Assembly: GCA_964448135.1 (NCBI GenBank)
Contig: CAYUVH010000044.1
Span: 3,735 to 67,734, forward strand
DNA: 64,000 nt
Reading direction: 5' to 3'
Source of the DNA: CAYUVH01 sp964448135
GTDB lineage: Bacteria; Verrucomicrobiota; Verrucomicrobiia; Limisphaerales; UBA8199
Position numbers and translations under genes: made by a program. The notes under the pieces are model-generated. The model saw only the letters and a program-made list of their open reading frames with translations, did not search any database and was not told the origin of the DNA. How positions within the stretch are numbered: position 1 is the first letter of the stretch; the number at the start of each line of letters is the position of its first letter. Of this stretch, positions 14,442 to 23,326 are shown one piece after another.

Positions 14442-16301
14442 ATGTGTGGGATTGTCGGATATGCCGGAAAACGAAATGCCGCGCCACTGCTGATCGAGGG
14501 TTTGCGGCGGTTGGAATATCGGGGTTACGACTCGGCGGGGCTGTGCATCGCACACAACGGCCGGCTGGAGGTGAGAAAAAGCGTCGGCCGTGTCAGCCAG
14601 TTGGCGGAGTTGTTGTCCAAGCAGCCCGTCCACGGCTCGGTTGGCATCAGCCATACGCGCTGGGCCACGCATGGCCGGCCCAGCGACGCGAATGCGCATC
14701 CACACCTCGACCAAAGTGGGCAATTGGCGCTGGTGCATAACGGCATCATCGAGAACTACGCCACCCTCAAGCAGAAGTTCCTGCGCCAGCGGCATCGTTT
14801 TCTTTCGCAAACGGATACCGAAGTGCTGGCGCACGTCATTGGGGCACAGGTCGATCGCCTGCGAAAGCGCGGTGAGCCGGTGACGCCGGAATTGATGCGT
14901 GAGGCCATTGAGGCTGGAACGCGCGAGGCGCTTGGCAGTTACGCCATCGTAATCGCTCACCAGGATTTGCCGGGTGTGCTGTTCGGTGCGCGGCGCGGTT
15001 CTCCTTTGGTCGTTGGCGTGGGCCGTGGCGAAATGTTCCTGGCGAGTGATGTGGCGCCGATTGTCAGCCACACTCATGAAGTGAAATATTTGCACGATGG
15101 CGACGTGGTCACGCTGAGCGACTCGGAAGTAATCGTGACTTCCAAAGGCAAACCCGCGCGTCGTCCGGTGCACCATGTGCATTGGAAGGCGGAAGCGGCG
15201 GAGAAGGGGAAGTTTGAGCATTACATGCTCAAGGAGATTTACGAGCAACCACAACGCGTTGCCGAGGTGCTGGAGCGCATTCTGAATCCAAAAACGGGCG
15301 AGGTGATTTTTGACGAGCCGGAACTCGATCACGAGCATTTGCGCAAGGCGAAGCGGTTGGTGTTGACCGCCTGCGGAACCAGTTGGCATGCCGCGCTCGT
15401 AGGGGAGTATCTGATCGAGAATCTGGCCGGCATTCCCGTGGAGGTTGAATGCGCCAGCGAGATGCGTTATCGGCGGCGGCCATTTGAAAAGGGGACGCTG
15501 GTGGTCTCGATCTCCCAGTCCGGTGAGACCGCCGACACGCTGGCTGCCGTGCGGCAAGCCCGCGAACAGGGCGTGCAAACGCTGGCCATCGTGAACGTTG
15601 CCGGTTCCACTCTGGCTCGCGAATCCGACGGGAGCCTGCAAATGCGCGCCGGTCCCGAGATTGGTGTTGCTTCGACCAAGGCCTTTGAAATGCAGGTGCT
15701 CTGGTTGACTCTGTTGGCGCTGGCCATGGGGAGATTGCGTCGCACTCTTTCCACGGCCGAGGCCGTCAAGATTGTGCGGGCACTCAAAAGAATCCCCGCG
15801 CAGATTGAATTGATTCTGGCTCAGAACAGCAGGATTCGCGCGCTGGCGAGGAAGTACGGCCGCTTCCATAACTTCCTCTACATGGGTCGGCAATATAATT
15901 TCCCCATCGCATTGGAAGGTGCGCTCAAGCTGAAGGAAATCTCCTACCTGCACGCCGAAGGTTATCCCTCGGCGGAAATGAAACACGGACCCATCGCGCT
16001 GATCTCGCGCGAATTTCCCAGCATCTTCGTCGTTCCGCGCGATTCGCTTCACTCAAAAAATCTCAGCAACATGGAGGAAATCCGCGCCCGCCGTGGGCCA
16101 ATCCTCGCCGTAGCCACGCGTGGCGACCAGGAAGTTCAGTCCCGCGCTGACGATGTTATTTCAATTCCGCCCACGCTTGAGTGCTTGGCGCCGCTGTTGA
16201 CGGTCATTCCGCTGCAACTGCTCGCCTATCACGTCGCGGTGATCCACGGCCATGACGTGGACAAACCGCGCAACCTCGCCAAGAGCGTTACCGTCGAATA
16301 A
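14442..16301 (+). CDS. glmS: Glutamine-fructose-6-phosphate aminotransferase (isomerizing)
   Basis: A 619-residue GlmS that makes glucosamine-6-phosphate for cell-wall synthesis from fructose-6-phosphate and glutamine. It starts MCGIVGYAGKRNA with the catalytic Cys after the initiator Met. The glutaminase domain contains RLEYRGYDSAG and HTRWATHG; two SIS domains follow with LTACGTSWHAALVGEYL, SQSGETADTLAA and GASTKAFEMQ-like residues. The C-terminus KPRNLAKSVTVE is the standard active-site tail. Length is normal. No glmS ribozyme sequence is recognisable upstream. Downstream genes deal with amino-sugar transport and N-acetylglucosamine-6-phosphate. Confidence 0.97.
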   Translation: MCGIVGYAGKRNAAPLLIEGLRRLEYRGYDSAGLCIAHNGRLEVRKSVGRVSQLAELLSKQPVHGSVGISHTRWATHGRPSDANAHPHLDQSGQLALVHNGIIENYATLKQKFLRQRHRFLSQTDTEVLAHVIGAQVDRLRKRGEPVTPELMREAIEAGTREALGSYAIVIAHQDLPGVLFGARRGSPLVVGVGRGEMFLASDVAPIVSHTHEVKYLHDGDVVTLSDSEVIVTSKGKPARRPVHHVHWKAEAAEKGKFEHYMLKEIYEQPQRVAEVLERILNPKTGEVIFDEPELDHEHLRKAKRLVLTACGTSWHAALVGEYLIENLAGIPVEVECASEMRYRRRPFEKGTLVVSISQSGETADTLAAVRQAREQGVQTLAIVNVAGSTLARESDGSLQMRAGPEIGVASTKAFEMQVLWLTLLALAMGRLRRTLSTAEAVKIVRALKRIPAQIELILAQNSRIRALARKYGRFHNFLYMGRQYNFPIALEGALKLKEISYLHAEGYPSAEMKHGPIALISREFPSIFVVPRDSLHSKNLSNMEEIRARRGPILAVATRGDQEVQSRADDVISIPPTLECLAPLLTVIPLQLLAYHVAVIHGHDVDKPRNLAKSVTVE

Positions 16302-16513
16302 GGATGGCAACGCAAGTGCCTCGTCGAGTGAATGAGGAATTCTATTTCCACGAATGCCAATCGTTTCAGTGGATTATGATTTGTGCGGTCGTCGTTGAGG
16401 TTGCCGGTTGACCCGGGTGCGATGAACTGACAGTGTGAAAACATGCTCCGACGCAGACCTTTGACGGCATTGGTTGTCGCGCTTGGCGAGTCCGGCTTTC
16501 ATGCCGACTCACG

Positions 16514-18268
16514 ATGACGCTGCTCGCCGCAGGCGTACTGACCGGCCCCGATTATTTCATCGTGGTCGGTTACTTCGTCCTGATGCTGGGAATCGGTTTC
16601 TATTTCTACCGGTTCATGCGGGGGATGAAGGATTACTTCAGCGGCGGAAATCGGATTCCCTGGTGGCTGAGTGGGGTGTCGTTTTACATGACCAGCTTCA
16701 GCGCGTACGCGTTCATCGCCTACTCGGCACTGGCTTACAGCTACGGCTGGGTGGGCGTCACGCTGCTTTGGGTGAGCATGGTTGCGACCATGGTGAGCGT
16801 GACTTTCTTTGCGAAGCGCTGGCGGCGGGCGCGCATTGACAGCCCGGTCGAGTATCTCGAGACGCGCTATAGCCCGACTGTGCGGCAATTGTTTGCCTGG
16901 CACGGCGTGCCGGTGCGCATTTTTGACGACGCGCTCAAGCTGATTGCCACCGGAACTTTTCTCTCGGTGGGACTCGGCCTGGATTTGAAGACCAGCATGA
17001 TCGTTTCGGGAGCCATCATGCTGGCCTACACGATGATGGGCGGGTTGTGGGCGGTGACGGTGACGGACTTCGTGCAGTTCATCGTGCTGAGTTGTGCCAT
17101 CGTGATTTTATTGCCGCTGGCGGTCATTCGGGCCGGAGGCGTGTCGGCGATTTTGCACAACTCGCCGCCCGGTTATTTCAAGCTCGTCTCACCCGAGTAC
17201 AACTGGCTGTACATCGGTTCAAATCTCGTTTTGGCATCCCTCTGTTTCAGCGCGTTGCACTGGCAATTGGTGCAACGCTATTACTGCGTACCGACGGAAC
17301 GTGACGCCCAAAAAACCGGCTGGCTCGTGGTGGTCCTCTATTTCATCGGACCACCGGTGATGTTCATCCCGGCCCTGGCGGCGCGGCAATTTGTCAGTGG
17401 GTTGCACCATGACACCGATATTTATCCTGTTCTGTGCTCCAAACTCCTGGCGCCCGGGATGCTTGGGCTGATGATCGCCGCCATGTTTTCCTCCACCATG
17501 TCCACGCTCAGCGGGACGTTCAACGTCTGCGCGAATGTGCTCACCACCGATGTCTATCGCCGCCTGATCCGGCCACAGGCTTCGCAGAAGGAACTCGTTC
17601 ATGTGGGGCGCCTGATGACGGTGATCGTCGGTTCCATTTCGATCACGCTCGCGGTATTCATGGCGGATGGGGGAAGCGAGCAGCTTTTCCGCAACATGGT
17701 CACGCTTTTCAGCACCGCCGCGGCGCCGGTGGCCATCCCCATGTTGCTGGGATTGACCTGGAGGCGCGCGTCCAATCTCGGCGTCCTGACGGGATTTACG
17801 TTGGGATTGGCCACCGGCCTGATTCTGCTGCGGGTGTTGCCCAAGCAATTCACTTTTATCGGACTGGATTGGAAGAAGGAGAGTCTGATCATGCTGAGTT
17901 CGGCGCTGGCCACAATCGTACCGGCGGTGGTCATCAGCCTGATGCAACGAATGCCGCAGGCGGATCGCGAGCGCATTGACGCTTTCCATGACCGGTTGAC
18001 CCTGCCGATCGGGACGCTGCCGGAGGACACGCCCCCGGCCACCTCCGGAACGAGAATGTCGCCGTTTCGCGTGGTCGGGATCAGTGTGATGTTAATCGGG
18101 GCGATGATGCTGGTCGTCACGCCCTGGGTCACCGAAGGCGTGCAGAGCGTACTCAATCTAAGCATGGCGGCCGGATTGCTGTTGATCGGCGCGCTCATGG
18201 ACTGGCGGAGCCGCGCGAGCAGCGCCAAAACGGCCGCCATCGAAGCAGCAACGAAAGTCGAAGCATGA
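16514..18268 (+). CDS. Sodium:solute symporter (SSS family)
   Basis: A 584-residue membrane protein with about 13-14 transmembrane helices. It has the SSS look: DYFIVVGYFVLMLGIGFYF, KDYFSGGNRIPWWLSGVSFY, then MMGGLWAVTVTDFVQFIVL (the sodium-site region) and MIAAMFSSTMSTLSGTFNV. Family members couple Na+ to uptake of sugars, sialic acid, inositol or amino acids. Its last codon overlaps the start of the aminotransferase gene (ATGA), so the two are translationally coupled; with nagA downstream an amino-sugar or amino-cyclitol substrate is plausible but unproven. Confidence 0.9.
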   Translation: MTLLAAGVLTGPDYFIVVGYFVLMLGIGFYFYRFMRGMKDYFSGGNRIPWWLSGVSFYMTSFSAYAFIAYSALAYSYGWVGVTLLWVSMVATMVSVTFFAKRWRRARIDSPVEYLETRYSPTVRQLFAWHGVPVRIFDDALKLIATGTFLSVGLGLDLKTSMIVSGAIMLAYTMMGGLWAVTVTDFVQFIVLSCAIVILLPLAVIRAGGVSAILHNSPPGYFKLVSPEYNWLYIGSNLVLASLCFSALHWQLVQRYYCVPTERDAQKTGWLVVVLYFIGPPVMFIPALAARQFVSGLHHDTDIYPVLCSKLLAPGMLGLMIAAMFSSTMSTLSGTFNVCANVLTTDVYRRLIRPQASQKELVHVGRLMTVIVGSISITLAVFMADGGSEQLFRNMVTLFSTAAAPVAIPMLLGLTWRRASNLGVLTGFTLGLATGLILLRVLPKQFTFIGLDWKKESLIMLSSALATIVPAVVISLMQRMPQADRERIDAFHDRLTLPIGTLPEDTPPATSGTRMSPFRVVGISVMLIGAMMLVVTPWVTEGVQSVLNLSMAAGLLLIGALMDWRSRASSAKTAAIEAATKVEA

Positions 18269-19575
18269 GTCAATTGGCACTGTTGGGTGGGAGCAAGATA
18301 GTCACGCGTCCGTGGCCGCGCTGGCCGATGTACGATGAGACTGAGGCCGCCGGTCTGATGCGGGTCCTCAACAGCGGCAAGTGGTGGTTGTATGCGTACG
18401 GCGGCGGCCCCCGGCCGGACGGAACGACGAGTGCCGACGTTTCCGAGGTTAAACAGTTCGAGCGCGAGTTCGCCGCCGCTCATTTCGTAAAACACTGCTA
18501 CGCCGTCAACAGCGGTACCAACGCGCTGGAGATCGCACTGCAAGCCTGCGACGTCGGCCCGGGCGACGAAGTCATCACGACCGGTTACACTTTTATCGCG
18601 AGTTCCTCGGCGATCCTCACGCGCTGCGCGCTCCCCGTCTACGTTGATATCGACCCTGAAACTTACAACCTCGATCCCGCGCGCCTTGAGGCGGCCATCA
18701 CGCCGAAAACGAGAGCCATCCAGGTGGTGCACCTAGGCGGGGAGATTTGTGACATGGATGCAATTCTGGCCGTTGCGAGAAAGCACAAGCTCAAGGTGAT
18801 TGAAGATGCGGCGCAGGCTGCTGGTTCCATTCTCCAAGGCAACCAAGGCGCCGGCGGATTGGGTGATGCGGGGATTTACAGTTTTCAGGCGTCGAAGGTC
18901 GTGACGGCTGGGGAAGGCGGGGCCTGTGCGGCGCAGGATGATACCATCGCCGAGCGGATCTGGTCGTATCGGAATTGCGGCCGCACGAAGACAGGACTGT
19001 GGTACGAGCATGAGCGCATCGGCCATAATGATCGAATGGGTGAATTCCAAGGCACGGTTCTTCGCTCGCAACTTCGCCGGCTGCCCGCGCAGTGTGGCAT
19101 CCGCCAGCGCAACTACGATTTCTTCCTTTCGAAGATCCGCGGGCTTCCGGGCTTGAGGGCGCGGAAGCTGCGGCCGGATGCCGCCCAGCGTTGTCTCTCT
19201 GTGTTTATTCTCACGTTCACCGGCGAAGGCTGGGACGGCATTCACCGCGACCTTGTGCTCGAAGCGTTGCGCGCCGAGGGAGTGCCCGCCACGCTGGGTT
19301 ACGGTTGGGCGAACTACCGAAACCCCGCCTTTGTGAACATGCCGCAGGCCATGGGAAATCGCGCCTTTGCTTACGGAGTGGAACGCTTTCCGGATTGGAG
19401 CCAATACGTCGAACGCTGCCCCGCAACGGAAGCGGCCTGCCGTGATCGCGCGATCTTCATGCCGCACGCGGTGTTGCTCGGCAGCGAAGCCGACATGCAA
19501 ACGCTCGCTGATGCCTTCGCGAAGGTGTACGAACACCGCGCCGAGCTGGCTCAGCGCAAGGGCGGAGCTTCTTGA
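18265..19575 (+). CDS. DegT/DnrJ/EryC1/StrS family aminotransferase
   Basis: A 436-residue PLP enzyme with VNSGTNALEIALQACDVGPG, GDEVITTGYTFIASSSA, VIEDAAQAAGS and the PLP lysine in YSFQASKVVTAGEGG. Family members transaminate keto-sugars, for example scyllo-inosose or NDP-keto-sugars. The conserved GRTKTGLWYEHERIGHNDRMGEFQ stretch also matches. Its ATG overlaps the symporter stop, and nagA begins 1 base after its stop, so all three form one operon. The exact sugar is unknown. Confidence 0.92.
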   Translation: MSQLALLGGSKIVTRPWPRWPMYDETEAAGLMRVLNSGKWWLYAYGGGPRPDGTTSADVSEVKQFEREFAAAHFVKHCYAVNSGTNALEIALQACDVGPGDEVITTGYTFIASSSAILTRCALPVYVDIDPETYNLDPARLEAAITPKTRAIQVVHLGGEICDMDAILAVARKHKLKVIEDAAQAAGSILQGNQGAGGLGDAGIYSFQASKVVTAGEGGACAAQDDTIAERIWSYRNCGRTKTGLWYEHERIGHNDRMGEFQGTVLRSQLRRLPAQCGIRQRNYDFFLSKIRGLPGLRARKLRPDAAQRCLSVFILTFTGEGWDGIHRDLVLEALRAEGVPATLGYGWANYRNPAFVNMPQAMGNRAFAYGVERFPDWSQYVERCPATEAACRDRAIFMPHAVLLGSEADMQTLADAFAKVYEHRAELAQRKGGAS

Positions 19576-19576
19576 G

Positions 19577-20761
19577 ATGCCCACCCATGGCGAATCGGTA
19601 ATTCTCGAAGGGCGGCTCTTTCCGGACGGAAATCCAGCCCGTGTGAAAATCCACAATGGCTCTATTGCGTCCGTCGAATCAGCCGACTCGCTCGGGGAGC
19701 AGGCGGGCATGGAACGTTGGATTCTGCCCGGTTTCTTCGATCTCCAGGTGAACGGTTTTGCCGGTCGAAGTTTTGCCGACCCGAACCTCACCGTTGATGA
19801 CGTGGAGTTCATCGCGCGAGCCCTGCTGCCGACCGGCACCACGCGCGTGCTGCCAACCATTGTGACGGCGCCACTGGATGTACTTTGTCGTCAACTGTCT
19901 GTGCTCGCGGACGCCATGGACCGTCTGCCGCTGGTCAAGGCCATGTGTCCGGGGGTTCATGTGGAAGGGCCGTTCTTCAACCCGGCCGATGGCCCACGCG
20001 GGGCGCATCGCCGGGAATGGGTCATGGACCCCAGCATAACCGCCTTCGACCGCATGCAGTCGGCCGCGCGCGGCCGAATCGCCATGCTCACGCTGGCACC
20101 GGAACAACCGGGCGCGATCGAGTTAATCCGCCACGTCGCGGGGCAGGGAGTGATCGTGGCCCTTGGGCACCATCGGGCGGATGACGCGACCATCGAGCGG
20201 GCGGTGGAGGCCGGTGCAAAGACCTGCACGCACCTCGGCAACGGCTCGGATGCGGTGTTGCCCCGCCTTGCCAATCACATCTGGCGTCAACTCGGCGAGG
20301 ACCGGCTTTGGGCAAGTTTCATTCCAGACGGCCATCATCTGCCGGCGACCACGCTGCGCTGCATGCTGCGGGCGAAAGGTCCGGACCGGAGCCTGCTCGT
20401 CACGGATGCCATCGAACTGGCCGGAATGCCGCCCGGCCGCTATGTCCGTCGGGGAATCGAGACCGAATTGACGACGGACGGCAAAGTCGTGCTGGTGGGC
20501 ACTCCTTACCTTGCCGGCTCGGTCGCTACCATGCCGTTGCTGATCGAACGTTCCGTCAAGGATGGCGGTTTGGGTTTTACCGATGCCGTGCGCCTCGCAA
20601 CGCTGCAACCAGAGAAGCTGATGAATCGCCAGGCGCGTCCCTGGTCATGCCAGCCGGGGGAATCCGCGAATCTTGTCGGGGTTCTCTGGGATTCGAAAAA
20701 GCCGGCGCTCGAAGTGAAAACCGCAGTCATCGGGCAGTTCATTCACCGCTCGGGCGATTGA
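19577..20761 (+). CDS. nagA: N-acetylglucosamine-6-phosphate deacetylase
   Basis: A 394-residue amidohydrolase: WILPGFFDLQVNGFAGRSF, metal-ligand glutamate in GVHVEGPFFNP, histidines in VIVALGHHRADDAT and KTCTHLGNG, and the catalytic aspartate in SLLVTDAIELAG. NagA removes the acetyl group to give GlcN-6-P, which also is the GlmS product, so the locus could link GlcNAc recycling with synthesis. One base separates it from the aminotransferase stop. A longer frame from 19367 overlaps that gene and is not the start. Confidence 0.9.
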   Translation: MPTHGESVILEGRLFPDGNPARVKIHNGSIASVESADSLGEQAGMERWILPGFFDLQVNGFAGRSFADPNLTVDDVEFIARALLPTGTTRVLPTIVTAPLDVLCRQLSVLADAMDRLPLVKAMCPGVHVEGPFFNPADGPRGAHRREWVMDPSITAFDRMQSAARGRIAMLTLAPEQPGAIELIRHVAGQGVIVALGHHRADDATIERAVEAGAKTCTHLGNGSDAVLPRLANHIWRQLGEDRLWASFIPDGHHLPATTLRCMLRAKGPDRSLLVTDAIELAGMPPGRYVRRGIETELTTDGKVVLVGTPYLAGSVATMPLLIERSVKDGGLGFTDAVRLATLQPEKLMNRQARPWSCQPGESANLVGVLWDSKKPALEVKTAVIGQFIHRSGD

Positions 20762-20812
20762 GCAGAGCCGGCAATTGGCAGCTCGCAACCAGGCAATCAG
20801 CCAAACCCGCCG

Positions 20813-21637
20813 ATGAATCCAGCCCATTGCTTCCCAGATCAGGATTACCGCTTCCACATGCGGCTCGAGCAGGGGAGTGTCGCGAGCTTCTTTGGTCCGT
20901 CGGAAGCGCATGAAGCGATTCTGGCCGAGCGCCGCAAATGGTTGCGTGCGACGCCGCTGGAGTGCCTGATTCTTTGGGTGGAAGGCGAGCCGATGCTCGA
21001 TGAACTGGCCGGGTTGGCGCAAGCCGGGGGGATTCGTTCGTCCCCTATGCTTTCTCCGCTCGTGCATTCGGGGTCGAAGCAAGCCAAACTCCTTCGCCTG
21101 GGCGAATCCTGGGAACCGGATTTTGTGCTCCTGCTTCCGGGAACAGACGGGATCTTCAAGGTCGTAGGCGGGTGTGTTTGTTTTCCTTCCTCCTGGCGAC
21201 TGGCCGAAAAGCTCGGCCAGGGATTGGAGTTCGTTCATGCGCCGGTGCCCGGCCTCACGGCCGCGTTGGGCAGCCAGATTGATTCATTTCTGACGCGGAT
21301 GAAGCCGGGGGTCGCCTGGTTGAGGTCGAATTGGGGCTTGAGCCGCTCGCCCGAATTGAATCAGCATCCGATGCGCAAACTGCCGCAACTGGACGCCGGG
21401 ACGCCACCGGAGCAGATTTATTTGCGCGTCGAAGACCAGGCGTTGGTGAAGCTGCCGGTGACGGGAGGTGTGCTGTTTGGAATTCGCATCGTTAGCTTGC
21501 CATTGCCTGAGGCGAGGACGAACCCGCTCATCGCGCGCGGCCTGGTGCGGGCGTTGAAGACCATGCCGGAGTTGATGGCGGCGTACAAAAAGATCTTGCC
21601 AGTGCGTGAGGCCGTCGTGCGCTTTCTGGAATCTTGA
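20813..21637 (+). CDS. DUF3445 / heme-dependent oxidative N-demethylase family protein
   Basis: A 274-residue protein with the DUF3445 pattern: RMRLEQGSVASFFG-like start, then RKWLRATPLECLILW, GCVCFPSSWRLAEKLGQGLEFVHAPVPGL in the middle and LYLRVEDQALVKLPVTGGVLFGIRIVS near the end. Members of this group include the heme subunit of dimethylamine monooxygenase-type N-demethylases; most are unstudied. It is the last gene of the plus-strand cluster and faces the kinase gene tail to tail 7 bases away. Confidence 0.78.
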   Translation: MNPAHCFPDQDYRFHMRLEQGSVASFFGPSEAHEAILAERRKWLRATPLECLILWVEGEPMLDELAGLAQAGGIRSSPMLSPLVHSGSKQAKLLRLGESWEPDFVLLLPGTDGIFKVVGGCVCFPSSWRLAEKLGQGLEFVHAPVPGLTAALGSQIDSFLTRMKPGVAWLRSNWGLSRSPELNQHPMRKLPQLDAGTPPEQIYLRVEDQALVKLPVTGGVLFGIRIVSLPLPEARTNPLIARGLVRALKTMPELMAAYKKILPVREAVVRFLES

Positions 21638-21644
21638 AGTCTCT

Positions 21645-23111
21645 TCAGCCAGCGCTCAGCGCGGTTAGTCGTTCATAAGCCGCCGTCCACGCCGCAGCGT
21701 GGGGAACGATGGTCTCGGTCTTGAAGGAGTTGCGCGAGATTTGACGGGCGTGTTCGACGGATTTGATGTGGCCAAGAGTAAGGCCTTGCACGAGCACGTT
21801 GCCGATGCTGGTGGTTTCCTTCGCGGCGACAATTACCGGAACTTGGGTCGCGTTCGCGATGAAGTAATTCAGCAAACTGTTGCTCTGGCTGCCGCCGAGG
21901 ACGAAGAGGCGGGTGAGGGGATTGCCGGTCAGATTTTCGATCTGGAGCACCGTCTTGCGATACATGAGCGCGAGGCTTTCGAGGATGCACCGGAACACCG
22001 GGCCGGGCTTGCGGGGAACGGTCTGGCGGGTCTCGCGGCAGAAGGCCTCGATCTTAAGCGGCATGTCGCCGGGCGTCTGGAACCGGGAGTCCGTTGGGTT
22101 GATCAGGGATTCGAAGGCCGGGGAACAGCCGGCCAGGTGCGAGAGGACGTCCGGCTCCATCGATTGGCCGCGCGAACGCCAGTAGCGCTGGCATTCGTCG
22201 AGCAGCCACAGTCCGGGCTCACGCTTGTGAAAGCACACCGTGCCGCCATAACCGAGTTCGTTGGTGAAGTTGAGCGTGCGGGCGATGTCGTTGATGAGCG
22301 GCGCGGAGAGTTGCGTGCCGATCAACGTGGCCGTGCCCGGCTGAATATAACCCCAGTTCTCGCCCGGGGAGATGGGCAGGCCGACCAAGGCGGCGGCGAT
22401 TTCATTTGCGCAGGAGGCGATCACGCGGGTTTCCTGCAGGCCGACCTGGGTCGCGAATTGCGCCTGCAACGGGCCAAGGTCCGTCCCGGAGGGGACCACC
22501 GGCGGCAAAAGTTTTCCCGGCAGGCGCACGGTGTTCAGTACCCGGTCCGACCACGACCGGGTCAGCGGATTGTAAAGCTGCGACGCGCTGGCGAGGGAAA
22601 GTTCGGCGCGCGAGACGCCGGACAGCAGGTAATTGAATCCGTCCGCCACCGACATCAACCGGTGGGCGCGGCTCAGGCGGCCTAGCGGTTCCGCTCCGAG
22701 TTGGAAAAGTGAATTGTACCCCGAATCGCCCACACCGGTCTCGGCGTAGAGAGTTTCCCAAGGGAGGCGGCTGAGAATTTTTTTGGCCGCCAGTTTGGTG
22801 CGGTCCTCGAGGTAATGGGTCGCGGGGGTGATCAGGGTGCCGTCGGCTTCGAAGAGCAGGTAGTCGCCCGACCAGGAATTGCAACTGATGCCGTCCACCG
22901 GTTCCTCGTAGGTGGCGGCGCCGCGCAGTCCCAAAAGTACGTCATTGAACAACTGCGGGATGTTCCATTCCAGATGCTCTTTTTCGCGAGTGGGCTGGTT
23001 GGCGAAGCGATGGATCTCGTTCAGCCCAATCTTGTCATTATGGAGCGTGGCGAGAAGTACGCGACCAGACTCCACCCCCAGGTCACAAGCCACGTAGTAA
23101 CGGCTCATCAT
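21645..23111 (-). CDS. Rhamnulokinase-like FGGY-family carbohydrate kinase
   Basis: A 488-residue sugar kinase. The N-terminal phosphate motif is ACDLGVESGRVLLATL; HLEWNIPQLFNDVLLGL and GISCNSWSGDYLLF follow, and RLFVLGGSQSNSLLNYFIANAT is the FGGY C-terminal phosphate/adenosine region. Overall order fits RhaB-like kinases of L-rhamnulose or L-fuculose. The isomerase-like gene upstream on the same strand supports a 6-deoxyhexose route: isomerise, then phosphorylate. No aldolase is adjacent. Confidence 0.87.
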   Translation of the reverse strand: MMSRYYVACDLGVESGRVLLATLHNDKIGLNEIHRFANQPTREKEHLEWNIPQLFNDVLLGLRGAATYEEPVDGISCNSWSGDYLLFEADGTLITPATHYLEDRTKLAAKKILSRLPWETLYAETGVGDSGYNSLFQLGAEPLGRLSRAHRLMSVADGFNYLLSGVSRAELSLASASQLYNPLTRSWSDRVLNTVRLPGKLLPPVVPSGTDLGPLQAQFATQVGLQETRVIASCANEIAAALVGLPISPGENWGYIQPGTATLIGTQLSAPLINDIARTLNFTNELGYGGTVCFHKREPGLWLLDECQRYWRSRGQSMEPDVLSHLAGCSPAFESLINPTDSRFQTPGDMPLKIEAFCRETRQTVPRKPGPVFRCILESLALMYRKTVLQIENLTGNPLTRLFVLGGSQSNSLLNYFIANATQVPVIVAAKETTSIGNVLVQGLTLGHIKSVEHARQISRNSFKTETIVPHAAAWTAAYERLTALSAG

Positions 23112-23230
23112 CGTTGATCAATCCTCGCAAGACTCATGCCGCGCGGTTCGGTGGTAAGGCAAACGGCGAAGAAAGGTTGGGCGGCCAGCCTCTCTCGTTC
23201 GGCCCGCTTGACGCGGGCGGGGTTGTCGCG

Positions 23231-23250
23231 GCTCCGAAAGAATTCGGAGC
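23231..23250. repeat. Hairpin repeat, AGAA loop
   Basis: GCTCCGAA, AGAA, TTCGGAGC: 8-bp perfect arms in the 215-base gap between the kinase and isomerase genes. It belongs with the other short hairpins of the window that keep the loop and vary the stem. Confidence 0.5.
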
Positions 23251-23326
23251 GGATGCGAAAACCGCCACCGCGCGCGACGACTCTACCAATAGTTGAGGGG
23301 CCCTCCCTCCAATATGTCCAAAAAGT

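Noticed and set aside
14325..16052. 575-codon open frame antisense to glmS
   Set aside because: The plus-strand frame is unambiguous GlmS with all catalytic motifs; the antisense frame is a by-product of high G+C.
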